38,000 nucleotides of DNA, taken from contig CAKPDF010000013.1 of assembly GCA_934148535.1 (NCBI GenBank), forward strand, positions 1 to 38,000. Reading direction: 5' to 3'. Below the pieces are notes generated by a model that saw only the letters and a list, made by a program, of their open reading frames with translations, ran no database searches and was not told where the DNA came from. Of this stretch, positions 7,691-16,795 are shown piece after piece. This DNA is from an uncultured Bacilli bacterium. Its GTDB lineage: Bacteria > Bacillota_I > Bacilli_A > RF39 > UBA660. Each line of letters starts with the position of its first letter. Positions within the stretch are counted from its first letter, which is position 1. Made by a program: the position numbers and the translations under genes.

Positions 7691-8608
7691 TTACTTTTGA
7701 CTAATATATGTATAAAACATTCTACCTGCAAATATACCTATAGCCCCTATTGCCATTATAGTTAATAAGAATATTGGAAATTTAACAAAAGCTGCTCTAC
7801 CCAATTTACTGCCAATAGAAGGTTTCAAAGTACGAACATTATTAGTGTTAACAGGATCATTACTATGATCTATAGGAGTTGAACTAGGTTTAGGTGTTTC
7901 CATATTAATAGATTGTGGCTCTATAGCAGTTGGTGTAACCACATTATTACTAGCACTATTTATACTTACTACATTATCAGTACTAGAATTAATAGAACTA
8001 GGTTCACTAACAGAAGCAGTTACAGTATTTGCATCTTCAGTACTATTAACAATAGGATTAACACTAGCCATATTAGAAACATTATTTGTAAAATTATCTA
8101 CTGGCTTTACCTCCTCAATAGTACTATTAGTACTTGCTACAGGAGTAACTTCACTAGTAGGAACATCAGTTTTAACTTCTGGAGTAATACCAGTTCCCAT
8201 ATTTATATTATTCTCTACTACTGGTTCATTAACTACAGAAACATTATGTAACTTATTATATTTATCAATTAATTCATTAATAGTACAAATTGCTACAAAT
8301 CCTTGATATTTATTACATAACCAATTAGCATATTCTACTGCCTCATCAGAAATAATATAAATCCTACCATTAGCACCATTAGAATGACTACTAGTAAACT
8401 TAATTATTGAATTAGTAATCTCCTCATATTTATCAACAGGAATATTTTTTCCCAAAATAATAAATTTAGATAAACTATCATTAATTTCTAAATCCTTATC
8501 TAAGTCAAAAACATCATCTGATACTAAAGCAATATTATAATAATCAGTAATTTCTTTTACAGGACAATCATTAAAAATACTTATAATTTTTTCTTTTTCA
8601 TTATTCAT
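7691..8608 (-). CDS. Unknown tail-anchored protein with a Ser/Thr/Asn/Val-rich linker
   Basis: 305 residues in three parts: an N-terminal globular domain (about 1-128, alternating helices and strands, no signal peptide), a low-complexity linker (about 130-260) rich in Val, Ser, Thr, Asn and Pro, and one hydrophobic helix near the C-terminus (about 277-296). This looks like a cytoplasmic domain tethered to the membrane by its tail. No family recognised. The ATG has an AAAGAGGTATAT ribosome binding site and a good promoter at 8654-8682 that faces away from that of RNase J. The palindrome at 7613-7644 follows it. Confidence 0.65.
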   Translation of the reverse strand: MNNEKEKIISIFNDCPVKEITDYYNIALVSDDVFDLDKDLEINDSLSKFIILGKNIPVDKYEEITNSIIKFTSSHSNGANGRIYIISDEAVEYANWLCNKYQGFVAICTINELIDKYNKLHNVSVVNEPVVENNINMGTGITPEVKTDVPTSEVTPVASTNSTIEEVKPVDNFTNNVSNMASVNPIVNSTEDANTVTASVSEPSSINSSTDNVVSINSASNNVVTPTAIEPQSINMETPKPSSTPIDHSNDPVNTNNVRTLKPSIGSKLGRAAFVKFPIFLLTIMAIGAIGIFAGRMFYTYISQK

Positions 8609-8653
8609 ATTATATACCTCTTTCTTTAAGTGTTATTCTCTTACCATAAATTA

Positions 8654-8682
8654 ATTATAGTATAAATTATTTTTTTTATCAA
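8654..8682 (-). promoter_or_regulatory. Promoter of the tail-anchored protein
   Basis: Minus strand: TTGATA (8677-8682), 17 bp, TATAAT (8654-8659). It is a mirror image of the RNase J promoter; the two -35 boxes are 7 bp apart. Confidence 0.8.
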
Positions 8683-8689
8683 GAGCAAC

Positions 8690-8718
8690 TTGATATTTTT
8701 CTATTTTTTTGCTATAAT
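8690..8718 (+). promoter_or_regulatory. Promoter of the RNase J gene
   Basis: Plus strand: TTGATA (8690-8695), 17 bp, TATAAT (8713-8718) with an extended TG-C. Predicted start near 8725, leaving a leader of about 75 bases with a T-rich centre before the ribosome binding site GAAAGGAAG. Confidence 0.85.
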
Positions 8719-8800
8719 TAATACATTGGTGGGAAACTTTTAATTAATTTTATATTATTTTTTTGTAACGGATTTAAAAAATTATAGAAAGGAAGTATAA

Positions 8801-10483
8801 ATGAAAGACACAAACAATACCCAAGTTTTCGCTCTAGGAGGACTAGGCGAAGTTGGAAAAAATATGTATTGTGTAATACACAAAGAAGAAATAATCATAG
8901 TAGATGCTGGAGTTATGTTTCCAGAAGATTCATTATTAGGAATTGACTATGTTATTCAAGATTACACATTTTTAAAAGAAAACCAAGATAAAATTAAAGC
9001 TTTATTAATAACACACGGACATGAAGATCATATAGGAGGAATTCCTTTTTTATTGCAAACAGTAAATATTCCAAAAATATATGCTCCTGCCCAAGCTAAG
9101 GCTTTAATTGATAAAAAATTAGAAGAAAGAAATATAAGATATAAAAATTTAATTATTTATAATGAAGATACAACAATAAAAACAAAATATTTTAATATAG
9201 AATTTTTTAGAACCACCCACTCTATTCCAGATTCACATGGAATAGCATTACATTCGCCAAATGGAACTATAGTTATGACAGGTGATTTTAAATTTGATTT
9301 AACCCCTATAGGTCCTATGGCAAATCTACATAAAATGGCAAGAATTGGAGAAAAGGGAGTTAAACTATTAATGAGTGATTCTACTAATGCAACAGTTCCT
9401 GGTACATCACTTTCAGAATCTATCGTAGATGAAAATATAAGTGAAATATTTGAAAATTCTAAAAATAATAGAATTATATTAGCAACATTTGCATCTAACA
9501 TTTATAGATTAAAACACATAATAGAAATATGTAGAAAATATAAAAGAAAAGTTGCTTTATTTGGAAGAAGTATGGATACATCTATTGATATTGCAATTAA
9601 ATGTGGATATATAAAAGATCGTAAAATAATTATCTCTCCAGAAGAAGCTAATAAATTAAAACCTGAAAGTGTATGTTTACTTTGTACTGGAAGCCAAGGT
9701 GAACCTTTAGCAGCATTATCAAGAATAGCAGCAGGGAGTCATAAGCAAATAAAATTAATGCCTAATGATGTTGTAATATTCTCATCTTCCCCTATTCCTG
9801 GAAATGCGGCTTCAGTACATAAAACAATAAATAAACTATATTTAAAAGGAGTTAAAGTATATACTAACTCTATGACAGAAATACATTCATCAGGACACGC
9901 TAATAAAGATGAATTAAAATTAATGATTAGATTATTCAAACCTGAATATTTTGCTCCATATCACGGAGAATATAGAATGCTAAAAGAACATTGTGATTTG
10001 GCAATAAGTTGCGGAATTCCCAAAGAAAATACTTTTATTCTAGAAAATGGAGATGTTTTATCAATATCAAAAAAAGATATTCGTAAATCAGGTAAAGTAA
10101 CTGCAGGAGATGTATATGTAGATGGCTCTAGAATTGGAGATATTGGAAATGTAGTTATAAAAGATCGTAAATTAATGTCATCTAATGGTATATTAGTAAT
10201 AATTGCAAATATTGACATAGCAAGAAGAAGGCTTTTAGCAACACCATCTATAACTACTAGAGGTTATATACTAGTTAATGAGAATGAAGCATTAATAAAA
10301 CAAATAGAAAAATATAGTGAAAAAATAATAATTAATAAATTAAAAGATAAAAATGCAACATACAATGATATTAAACAAGAATTAATTAATACATTAATGC
10401 CATTTTTATCAGATAAAACAGGAAGAGTTCCAATTATATTACCAATTATGATGGATATAAAAAACAGTGCTACAATAAAGTAA
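8801..10483 (+). CDS. rnjA: Ribonuclease J
   Basis: 560 residues, standard length. A metallo-beta-lactamase/beta-CASP ribonuclease with 5'-to-3' exonuclease and endonuclease activity, central to mRNA decay and rRNA maturation in Firmicutes. Visible motifs: VDAGVMFPED (motif near the N-terminus), HGHEDH at 72-77 for the two metal ions, TGDFKFD, SDSTNA, the beta-CASP SGHANKDELKLMI and PYHGEYRML, then the C-terminal dimerisation region. All metal ligands are present, so it is more like active RNase J1 than the weaker J2. Transcribed alone from a strong promoter and ended by the hairpin that overlaps its stop. The partner rpoY (ykzG), often next to rnjA in Bacilli, is not here. Confidence 0.97.
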   Translation: MKDTNNTQVFALGGLGEVGKNMYCVIHKEEIIIVDAGVMFPEDSLLGIDYVIQDYTFLKENQDKIKALLITHGHEDHIGGIPFLLQTVNIPKIYAPAQAKALIDKKLEERNIRYKNLIIYNEDTTIKTKYFNIEFFRTTHSIPDSHGIALHSPNGTIVMTGDFKFDLTPIGPMANLHKMARIGEKGVKLLMSDSTNATVPGTSLSESIVDENISEIFENSKNNRIILATFASNIYRLKHIIEICRKYKRKVALFGRSMDTSIDIAIKCGYIKDRKIIISPEEANKLKPESVCLLCTGSQGEPLAALSRIAAGSHKQIKLMPNDVVIFSSSPIPGNAASVHKTINKLYLKGVKVYTNSMTEIHSSGHANKDELKLMIRLFKPEYFAPYHGEYRMLKEHCDLAISCGIPKENTFILENGDVLSISKKDIRKSGKVTAGDVYVDGSRIGDIGNVVIKDRKLMSSNGILVIIANIDIARRRLLATPSITTRGYILVNENEALIKQIEKYSEKIIINKLKDKNATYNDIKQELINTLMPFLSDKTGRVPIILPIMMDIKNSATIK

Positions 10484-10497
10484 CACTGTTTTTATTT
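10459..10497. terminator. Bidirectional terminator between rnjA and a converging pseudogene
   Basis: Arms AAAACAGTG-C-TAC and GTA-A-CACTGTTTT with T-rich flank on the plus strand and an A-run on the left that gives U residues for the minus strand. It covers the rnjA stop codon (10481-10483) and abuts the stop of the minus-strand gene. Confidence 0.75.
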
Positions 10498-11615
10498 TAA
10501 ATTACTAATTTCCTTACACCAGCTATAGTAGTTGCTAGTTCTTTTTTTTCTGCTTGCAATATTTCATTCTCTTTTTGAAGAGCTTGATTGGAACCACTTA
10601 GTTCCTCATTAGATATTTGAAGTTCTGTATTTTTAATTGTTAACATTTTAACTTCTTCTTGCAATACTTTTATTAACTCTGCTGATTTATCAGGTGTTAG
10701 GGTTGTTAAATTATTTAATCTGCTTACCAATCCCAAAATTTGATGAGGGACTTTTCCTAATTCACTTGTATCAATCTTTGTTCCATTTTCTAGACAATAA
10801 GTCATTTTTGTTAGTGCCTCATATACACCATTGATTTTAGTAAGTTGGAAATCAAGCATATCACTAACATCAATTGTACAATTATATTGCATTGCTAATT
10901 CATACAAACCGTGTAATTTATCTTGTATTTCTTTATCATTTTTATCATGAAGTACCTTTCCTCTTTTGTAGAAACCAACACCATCATCTATTTTCAAAGA
11001 ATTTGGTAATAATAATACTTGATTTTTAAGATATTTATTTAGAACATTTTTTCCTCTTTCAGAAATTTCATCTATTAGCTGACTAGTAACTGGATAATAC
11101 ATATCATTAGATTTTTTAACACCTAATAATAATAAAGTATACTCATCTATTTTTCTTCCAATAAAGTAATCTATATCTACTTGGCCATCAAATTCATGAC
11201 ATCTTGATTTATCAAATTTACATATAAATTCAATGCTATTCCAATTTATTGATATATTTTCTTCAAATATTTCTAGTTTTTCATCAATATAATTGGAGAT
11301 GAAAGAAGAATAATTTAATATACCAGAATCAACTTTTCTTGAAATAGAATAGGCTTCTGTTGTAAGTTCCAACAATATATCATAACTAATATTACTTTTA
11401 ACTGTTCTTGAACTTTTTAAATACTCAGTATTAACTCCTAATAGATGGGCAACAGATTATTTAGTAAAAATAATTTTTAACTTTTCTCCGTTGGATAAAG
11501 ATAAGAAAAATTTATTTCTGCTAAAATTATTTTCTTCAAAATTTTTAGCTTTCATTTCTATTTCTTGGCATAATCTTTCAAAATCTGCATATTTCATTTT
11601 TTTAGTATCTATCAT
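10497..11615 (-). pseudogene. Unknown gene interrupted by one in-frame TAA
   Basis: Reading from the ATG at 11615 (preceded by GGGGGAATTAAGA), the frame runs 52 codons to a TAA at 11457-11459 and then continues in the same frame for 319 codons to 10497. The residues around the stop read IIFTK-stop-SVAHLLGVNTEYLKSS, and HLLGVN is a conserved-looking motif, so the frame is one gene of 372 codons with a single nonsense change. The remaining part has an alpha/beta domain (reminiscent of the PBECR4 phage-barnase/RelE-like nuclease domains, weak) and a C-terminal coiled coil (about the last 60 residues, Glu/Gln/Leu-rich). A TTG at 11375 could allow a shorter product, but it lacks a ribosome binding site. 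It may be a true pseudogene, a sequencing error, or a rare read-through. Confidence 0.7.
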
Positions 11616-11632
11616 TCTTAATTCCCCCTTTA

Positions 11633-11875
11633 TTATTTATTAACATAATTATAATAATAGATTTCACTTAATTTAGAACATATATCTTCTAGTTCTTCAT
11701 CATCTTCTTCATCTAATAAAGATTCAATATCAAATATAAGTTCATTTAAATTTCCATATTTTTTATAATCAATATCATATCTTTTTAATACTAAAGCATC
11801 TTCTTTACTAAGAAGAATACCTTTACCATTATCAACTGATAAATATTTAGAATAATCTATATCTTTATAATCCAT
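11633..11875 (-). CDS. Small acidic unknown protein
   Basis: 80 residues, acidic, with ILLSKEDALVLKRYDIDY and a DEEDDEELEDI run. No membrane segment. It looks like a small cytoplasmic helical protein that I believe occurs widely in gut Firmicutes, but I know no function. Its ATG overlaps the stop of the gene before it by 11 bases (ATGGATTATAA), with AGAAAGGAATTT inside that gene as the ribosome binding site, so translation is probably coupled. The interrupted gene follows 17 bases later. Confidence 0.7.
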   Translation of the reverse strand: MDYKDIDYSKYLSVDNGKGILLSKEDALVLKRYDIDYKKYGNLNELIFDIESLLDEEDDEELEDICSKLSEIYYYNYVNK

Positions 11876-12338
11876 ATAAATTCCTTTCTATTCTAAATGA
11901 GTAAGAAATATTATTACTTTCTATAGAGTAATTTAAAATTCTAAAATTAAAATACATATCCCTATTGTTAATATTAAAACTATCAATAGTAAAATAATAA
12001 TTATCATTATTTATGCTATATTTTAATGTTTTTAGAGAATATTCTTTACCATTTAAAATAATACCAATATTATTAATATCTGTCTCTTTAGAAAGTACTA
12101 ATATCAAATCGTATTTAGCACTATTATTATCTAAATTTTTAACTTTAATAATGTCATCAGTAGTTTTCATATCTCCTTTTTGTAAAATATTAACATCTAA
12201 TCCTTTAGTAGTACCATTAGCAATTTCTCTTGCTAATAAATTATTTTTACTAGAAATATTATAAATTGGAATACTAATAATCATTACAAAAATTAAAAAT
12301 ATTATTTCAAACAAAAGACCCCTAATTTCTTTATTCAT
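11865..12338 (-). CDS. Unknown single-pass membrane protein with an extracellular beta domain
   Basis: 157 residues. Basic start, one hydrophobic segment (about 8-27), then an extracellular domain of alternating beta strands (KYDLILVLSKETDINNIGII, YYFTIDSFNI). The arrangement resembles small TasA-like or pilin-associated envelope proteins but no named family is clear. AGGGGGAA precedes the ATG and a consensus promoter lies at 12364-12392. It is the first gene of an operon with the 80-residue protein and the interrupted gene. Confidence 0.65.
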   Translation of the reverse strand: MNKEIRGLLFEIIFLIFVMIISIPIYNISSKNNLLAREIANGTTKGLDVNILQKGDMKTTDDIIKVKNLDNNSAKYDLILVLSKETDINNIGIILNGKEYSLKTLKYSINNDNYYFTIDSFNINNRDMYFNFRILNYSIESNNISYSFRIERNLYGL

Positions 12339-12363
12339 ACCAAATTCCCCCTGATGGTTCTGT

Positions 12364-12392
12364 ATTATAACATATTGTTAACAAAAAGTCAA
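12364..12392 (-). promoter_or_regulatory. Promoter of the small-envelope-protein operon
   Basis: Minus strand: TTGACT (12387-12392), 17 bp, TATAAT (12364-12369) with an extended TG-T. It starts only 4 bases past the T-run of the tuf terminator. Confidence 0.85.
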
Positions 12393-12395
12393 ATA

Positions 12396-12421
12396 TAAAA
12401 AAAAGAACTCTAAAAGAGTTC
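12396..12421 (-). terminator. tuf terminator (end of the str operon)
   Basis: Arms GAACTC and GAGTTC with a 5-base loop, then eight T residues on the minus strand. It lies 9 bases past the tuf stop. Confidence 0.9.
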
Positions 12422-12429
12422 AATTTTAA

Positions 12430-13614
12430 TTATTCAATAATGTCTGAAACGTTTCCAGCACCAACTGTACGTCCACCTTCACGAATTGAGAACTTAGTTC
12501 CGTTTTCAACTGCGATTGGAGCGATTAATTCTACAGTCATAGTAACGTTATCACCAGGCATAACCATTTCAGTACCTTCAGGTAATGTAATTACACCAGT
12601 AACATCAGTAGTTCTAAAGTAGAATTGTGGTCTGTAATTTGAGAAGAATGGAGTATGTCTTCCACCTTCTTCTTTTGAAAGAACATATACTTGAGCAGTA
12701 AATTTCTTATGAGGATGAACACTTCCTGGTTTTGCAAGAACTTGTCCTCTTTCAACGTCATCTCTTGAAATACCACGTAATAATACACCAGCATTATCTC
12801 CAGCTTCAGCATAATCAAGAGTTTTTCTAAACATTTCGATACCAGTAACAACTGTTTTCTTAGTGTCTCTAAGACCAACGATTTCAACTTCATCATTAAG
12901 TTTTAATTGTCCTCTTTCAACACGTCCTGTAACAACTGTTCCACGACCAGTAATTGTAAATACGTCTTCAATTGACATTAAGAATGGTTTATCAGTATCT
13001 CTTTCAGGAGTTGGAATCCATTCATCAACTGCATCCATTAATTTGTTGATAGCTTCAACAGCAGCAGGATCTCCTTCAAGAGCTTTAAGAGCAGAACCTC
13101 TTATAATTGGAGTATTGTCTCCGTCATATCCGTAACTAGTTAATAATTCACGAATTTCCATTTCAACTAAGTCAAGTAATTCTTCATCATCAACTTGGTC
13201 ACATTTATTCATGAATACAACCATTCTAGGTACACCAACTTGTCTAGCAAGTAAGATGTGTTCTCTTGTTTGAGCCATTGGTCCATCAGTAGCTGCAATA
13301 ACAAGGATAGCACCATCCATTTGAGCTGCACCAGTAATCATATTCTTTACATAGTCAGCGTGTCCTGGACAGTCAACGTGAGCATAGTGACGTTTGTCAG
13401 TTTCATACTCAACGTGAGCAGTATTAATTGTAATACCTCTTTCTCTTTCTTCAGGAGCCTTATCGATATCAGCATAATCTTCGAATTTAGCATATCCTTT
13501 ATCAGATAAAACCTTAGTAATAGCAGCAGTTAATGTTGTTTTACCATGGTCTACGTGTCCAATTGTACCAATGTTAACATGTGGTTTTGAACGATCAAAT
13601 TTTTCTTTTGCCAT
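12430..13614 (-). CDS. tuf: Translation elongation factor Tu
   Basis: 394 residues, standard length. Carries aminoacyl-tRNA to the ribosome as a GTP complex. G1 GHVDHGKT at 19-26, G3 DCPGHADYV at about 81, G4 NKCD at about 136 and G5 SALK at about 174, then the two beta-barrel domains ending in GAGNVSDIIE. The ATG has AGAGAGGAAAA upstream. Last gene of the str operon, and with its own extra promoter at 13653-13681. The codon choice is noticeably less AT-rich than that of its neighbours, as expected for a highly expressed gene. Confidence 0.99.
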   Translation of the reverse strand: MAKEKFDRSKPHVNIGTIGHVDHGKTTLTAAITKVLSDKGYAKFEDYADIDKAPEERERGITINTAHVEYETDKRHYAHVDCPGHADYVKNMITGAAQMDGAILVIAATDGPMAQTREHILLARQVGVPRMVVFMNKCDQVDDEELLDLVEMEIRELLTSYGYDGDNTPIIRGSALKALEGDPAAVEAINKLMDAVDEWIPTPERDTDKPFLMSIEDVFTITGRGTVVTGRVERGQLKLNDEVEIVGLRDTKKTVVTGIEMFRKTLDYAEAGDNAGVLLRGISRDDVERGQVLAKPGSVHPHKKFTAQVYVLSKEEGGRHTPFFSNYRPQFYFRTTDVTGVITLPEGTEMVMPGDNVTMTVELIAPIAVENGTKFSIREGGRTVGAGNVSDIIE

Positions 13615-13652
13615 TTTAATTTTCCTCTCTTTCTTAATTTGTTACATATTAT

Positions 13653-13681
13653 ATTTTAACAAATTTTAATTAGTTATTCAA
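13653..13681 (-). promoter_or_regulatory. Internal tuf promoter
   Basis: Minus strand: TTGAAT (13676-13681), 17 bp, TAAAAT (13653-13658) with an extended TG-T, in the gap between fusA and tuf. It would let tuf be made in excess over fusA. Confidence 0.6.
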
Positions 13682-13690
13682 GTACTTTAA

Positions 13691-15763
13691 CTAATTTCCT
13701 CCATTTTTTTTGATTATCTCTTCAGCAATAGATTTTGGAACTTCTTCATAATGATCTAATTCCATTACATAGTTTCCTCTACCTTGAGTAGAACTTCTTA
13801 AGCTTGTAGCATAACCAAACATTTCAGCAAGTGGAACCATAGCAGTAAATGCAATAGCATTACCTCTAGATTCTTGTCCTTGTGGTTTACCACGTCTTGC
13901 AGTTAAATCACCTATTACAGCACCAGTATATTCATCAGGAGCAGTAACAACAACCTTCATGATAGGTTCAAGAAGTACTGGTTTACATTTATTCTTTGCT
14001 TCTTTTAAAGCAAGTGAAGCTGCAATTTTAAACGCCATTTCAGATGAGTCAACATCATGATATGATCCATCAAATAAAGTAGCTTTAACATCAACCATAG
14101 GGTATCCTGCTAAAACACCAGTTTGCATAGCTTCTTGTAATCCTTTATCTATAACTGAAATATATTCTCTAGGAACAACTCCACCTACGATATTATCAAC
14201 GAACTCATAACCTTTTTCAGGATTTGGTTCAAATCTAATCCAAACGTGTCCGTATTGTCCACGACCACCAGATTGTTTAATGTGTTTTCCTTCACATTCG
14301 CCAGTTTGAGTAAGTGTTTCTCTGTATGCAACCATTGGAGCACCAACAGTAGCTTCTACATTAAATTCTCTTCTCATTCTATCTACAATGATATCTAGGT
14401 GTAATTCACCCATACCAGAGATAGTAGTTTGACCTGTTTCTGGATCAGTATGCATTCTAAATGTTGGATCTTCTTCTGCTAATTTTTGTAATGCAATACT
14501 CATTTTTTCTTGGTCAGCTTTTGTTTTTGGTTCAACAGCTTGTGTAATAACTGGTTCTGGGAATTCCATACCTTTCATTATTACAGGTTTCTTTTCATCA
14601 CATAGAGTATCAGCAGTTGTAGTATTCTTAAGACCTACAGCAGCTCCAATTTCACCAGCATAAATTTCTGGAATTTCTTCTCTGTGATTAGCATGCATAA
14701 GTAATATTCTACCAATTCTTTCTTTAACATCTTTAGTTGAGTTAAGTACATAAGAACCACTCTTTAATGTACCAGAATAAACTCTAAAGAATGTAAGTCT
14801 TCCAACAAATGGGTCAGTAGCAATCTTAAATGCTAAAGCTGTAAATGGTTCTGAATCTGATGGATGTCTTAATACAACATTACCATTCATATCAGTACAT
14901 TCAATTGAAGCAACATCAGTAGGAGCAGGTAAATAATCAACAATAGCATCAAGCAATAACTTAATACCCATATTACCTAAAGCAGTTCCACACATTACAG
15001 GGAAAAATTCTGCTTTTAATACACCTTTTCTTATTGCAGCCTTTAAAGCTTCAACTGTAATTTCACCACCGTCTAGATAAGTCATCATTAATTCCTCATC
15101 AAAGTCAGCAGCAGCCTCGATTAAGATATTTCTATACTCTTCTGCTTTTTCCTTCATATCTTCTGGAATCTCAATTTCAGTATAATCTTCTGCTTGTTTT
15201 CCATCAAAGTGATATGCTTTCATAGTAACAAGATCAATTACACCATTAAATTCAGATTCTGCTCCAATAGGAAGTTCAAGTGCAGCAGTATTAGCTCCTA
15301 ATCTATCTTTAATAGTACCTAAACTAAAATAGAAATCAGCTCCCATTTTATCCATTTTATTAGCAAAAATGATTCTAGGTACATTATATTCGTTTGCTTG
15401 TCTCCATACTGTTTCACTTTGTGGTTCAACACCTGCTTGCGCATCAATAAGTAAAACAGCACCATCTAATACTCTTAAACTTCTTTGAACTTCAATAGTA
15501 AAGTCAACGTGTCCAGGAGTATCTATAATGTTAAATCTATAGCCTTTCCAGAATGCAGTAGTAGCAGCACTAGTAATAGTGATACCTCTTTCTTGCTCTT
15601 GAGCCATCCAGTCCATTTGAGATTCACCATCATGAGTTTCTCCAATCTTATGAATCTTATGAGTATGGAATAGAATTCTTTCAGTACAAGTAGTTTTACC
15701 AGCATCGATATGGGCCATGATTCCAATGTTTCTTGTATGTTCTAAGCTTATTTCACGAGCCAT
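13691..15763 (-). CDS. fusA: Translation elongation factor G
   Basis: 690 residues, standard length. GTPase that drives translocation on the ribosome. P-loop AHIDAGKTT at 17-25, DTPGHVDFT at about 80, NKMDKMG at about 134, then domains II-V with GRGQYGHV and the typical C-terminal domain. The ATG is preceded by AGAAAGGAAAAATGAATT. It starts 19 bases after the rpsG stop and is followed by tuf. Confidence 0.99.
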   Translation of the reverse strand: MAREISLEHTRNIGIMAHIDAGKTTCTERILFHTHKIHKIGETHDGESQMDWMAQEQERGITITSAATTAFWKGYRFNIIDTPGHVDFTIEVQRSLRVLDGAVLLIDAQAGVEPQSETVWRQANEYNVPRIIFANKMDKMGADFYFSLGTIKDRLGANTAALELPIGAESEFNGVIDLVTMKAYHFDGKQAEDYTEIEIPEDMKEKAEEYRNILIEAAADFDEELMMTYLDGGEITVEALKAAIRKGVLKAEFFPVMCGTALGNMGIKLLLDAIVDYLPAPTDVASIECTDMNGNVVLRHPSDSEPFTALAFKIATDPFVGRLTFFRVYSGTLKSGSYVLNSTKDVKERIGRILLMHANHREEIPEIYAGEIGAAVGLKNTTTADTLCDEKKPVIMKGMEFPEPVITQAVEPKTKADQEKMSIALQKLAEEDPTFRMHTDPETGQTTISGMGELHLDIIVDRMRREFNVEATVGAPMVAYRETLTQTGECEGKHIKQSGGRGQYGHVWIRFEPNPEKGYEFVDNIVGGVVPREYISVIDKGLQEAMQTGVLAGYPMVDVKATLFDGSYHDVDSSEMAFKIAASLALKEAKNKCKPVLLEPIMKVVVTAPDEYTGAVIGDLTARRGKPQGQESRGNAIAFTAMVPLAEMFGYATSLRSSTQGRGNYVMELDHYEEVPKSIAEEIIKKNGGN

Positions 15764-15782
15764 AATTCATTTTTCCTTTCTC

Positions 15783-16250
15783 TTACCATCTATAATGAGC
15801 AAATGCTTTATTAGCCTCTGCCATCTTATGAGTATCTTCTCTCTTCTTAACTGAAGCACCAATACCATTAGATGCATCAATTATTTCATTAGCTAGTTTC
15901 TCAGCCATAGTATGACCACTTCTTAATCTAGCATATTGTGCTAACCAACGGAATGCTAAAGTTTGAGCACGTTCTGCTTTAACTTCAACTGGAACTTGGT
16001 AGTTAGCACCACCTACTCTTCTTGATTTAACTTCAAGAGCAGGTTTAATATTTTCCATTGCCTTATTAAATACTTCCATAGCATCTTGACCAGTTTTTTC
16101 TTTAATCATATCAAAAGCATCATAAACAATTCTTTGAGCAGTACCTTTCTTACCATCTATCATAATTTGATTGATAAGTTTAGTTACAACTTTAGATTTG
16201 TATAATGCATCAGGCAATACATCTCTCTTAGTCGCTTGTCTCTTACGCAT
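15783..16250 (-). CDS. rpsG: 30S ribosomal protein S7
   Basis: 155 residues, normal length. MRKRQATKRDVLPDALYKS start, GGANYQVPVEV and RWLAQYAR motifs. It nucleates the 30S head by binding the 3' domain of 16S rRNA. In several bacteria S7 also represses the str operon by binding the rpsL-rpsG region; the 35-base gap here is short and I see no obvious S7 mimic. GGGAGGATT precedes the ATG. Confidence 0.98.
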   Translation of the reverse strand: MRKRQATKRDVLPDALYKSKVVTKLINQIMIDGKKGTAQRIVYDAFDMIKEKTGQDAMEVFNKAMENIKPALEVKSRRVGGANYQVPVEVKAERAQTLAFRWLAQYARLRSGHTMAEKLANEIIDASNGIGASVKKREDTHKMAEANKAFAHYRW

Positions 16251-16285
16251 AATAATCCTCCCTTCTTTTTTTATTTTTCTAATTT

Positions 16286-16696
16286 TTATTTTTTAGGTCT
16301 TTTTGCACCATATTTAGAACGTCCTTGCATTCTATTTTGAACTCCTGCAGTATCTAGAGTACCACGAATAATGTGATAACGAACACCGATTAAGTCTGGT
16401 GTACGTCCACCTCTTACTAATACAACTGAGTGTTCTTGTAAGTTATGTCCAATACCAGGAATATAGCAAGTAACTTCAACTCCGTTAGAAAGTCTAACCC
16501 TAGCATACTTACGTAAAGCTGAGTTTGGTTTCTTAGGTGTCATAGTTCCAACACGAGTACATACACCTCTCTTTTGAGGAGAATTTTGACGAACAGTTTT
16601 ATTATTAACAGTATCTAATCTAGTTAATAAAGCTGGTGATTTACTCTTTCTAGTTTTTTTACCTTTTCCTTTGATTCTTTGATTAATTGTAGCCAT
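16286..16696 (-). CDS. rpsL: 30S ribosomal protein S12
   Basis: 136 residues from ATG 16696, the normal S12 length. TPKKPNSALRKYARVRLSNG and the GRTPDLIGVRYH region near the decoding centre are present; Lys in TPKKP and in VRGGRTPD is where streptomycin resistance changes are known, and both are wild type here. An in-frame ATG at 16747 would add 17 residues, but a perfect GGAGGTG stands 8 bases before 16696 and the extension has no ribosome binding site. First gene of the str operon. Confidence 0.98.
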   Translation of the reverse strand: MATINQRIKGKGKKTRKSKSPALLTRLDTVNNKTVRQNSPQKRGVCTRVGTMTPKKPNSALRKYARVRLSNGVEVTCYIPGIGHNLQEHSVVLVRGGRTPDLIGVRYHIIRGTLDTAGVQNRMQGRSKYGAKRPKK

Positions 16697-16754
16697 ATTT
16701 TTTGCACCTCCTTCCTTACACATATCCAGGTGTTTCATAATACTCATTAAATAT

Positions 16755-16777
16755 AAGTTTTGCCCATGACAAAACCT
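16755..16777 (-). promoter_or_regulatory. Hairpin in the rpsL leader
   Basis: AGGTTTTG and CAAAACTT pair (8 bp, one G-U) around a 7-base loop, in the leader between the str promoter and the S12 ribosome binding site. It could be a ribosomal-protein-binding site or simple transcript structure. No T-run. Confidence 0.35.
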
Positions 16778-16795
16778 AAATTTACGAACATTACT

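Noticed and set aside
7913..8251. Plus-strand open frame of 112 codons opposite the low-complexity linker
   Set aside because: Its composition mirrors the repetitive Ser/Thr/Asn/Val codons of the minus-strand gene and it has no ribosome binding site.
12591..12896. 101-residue open frame overlapping tuf in another frame
   Set aside because: A shadow of the highly conserved tuf coding frame with no ribosome binding site; the other frames opposite fusA, lon and mgtA are rejected for the same reason.
16697..16747. 17-residue N-terminal extension of S12 from the upstream ATG
   Set aside because: Perfect GGAGGTG lies inside the extension at the right distance from ATG 16696; normal S12 starts MATINQ.
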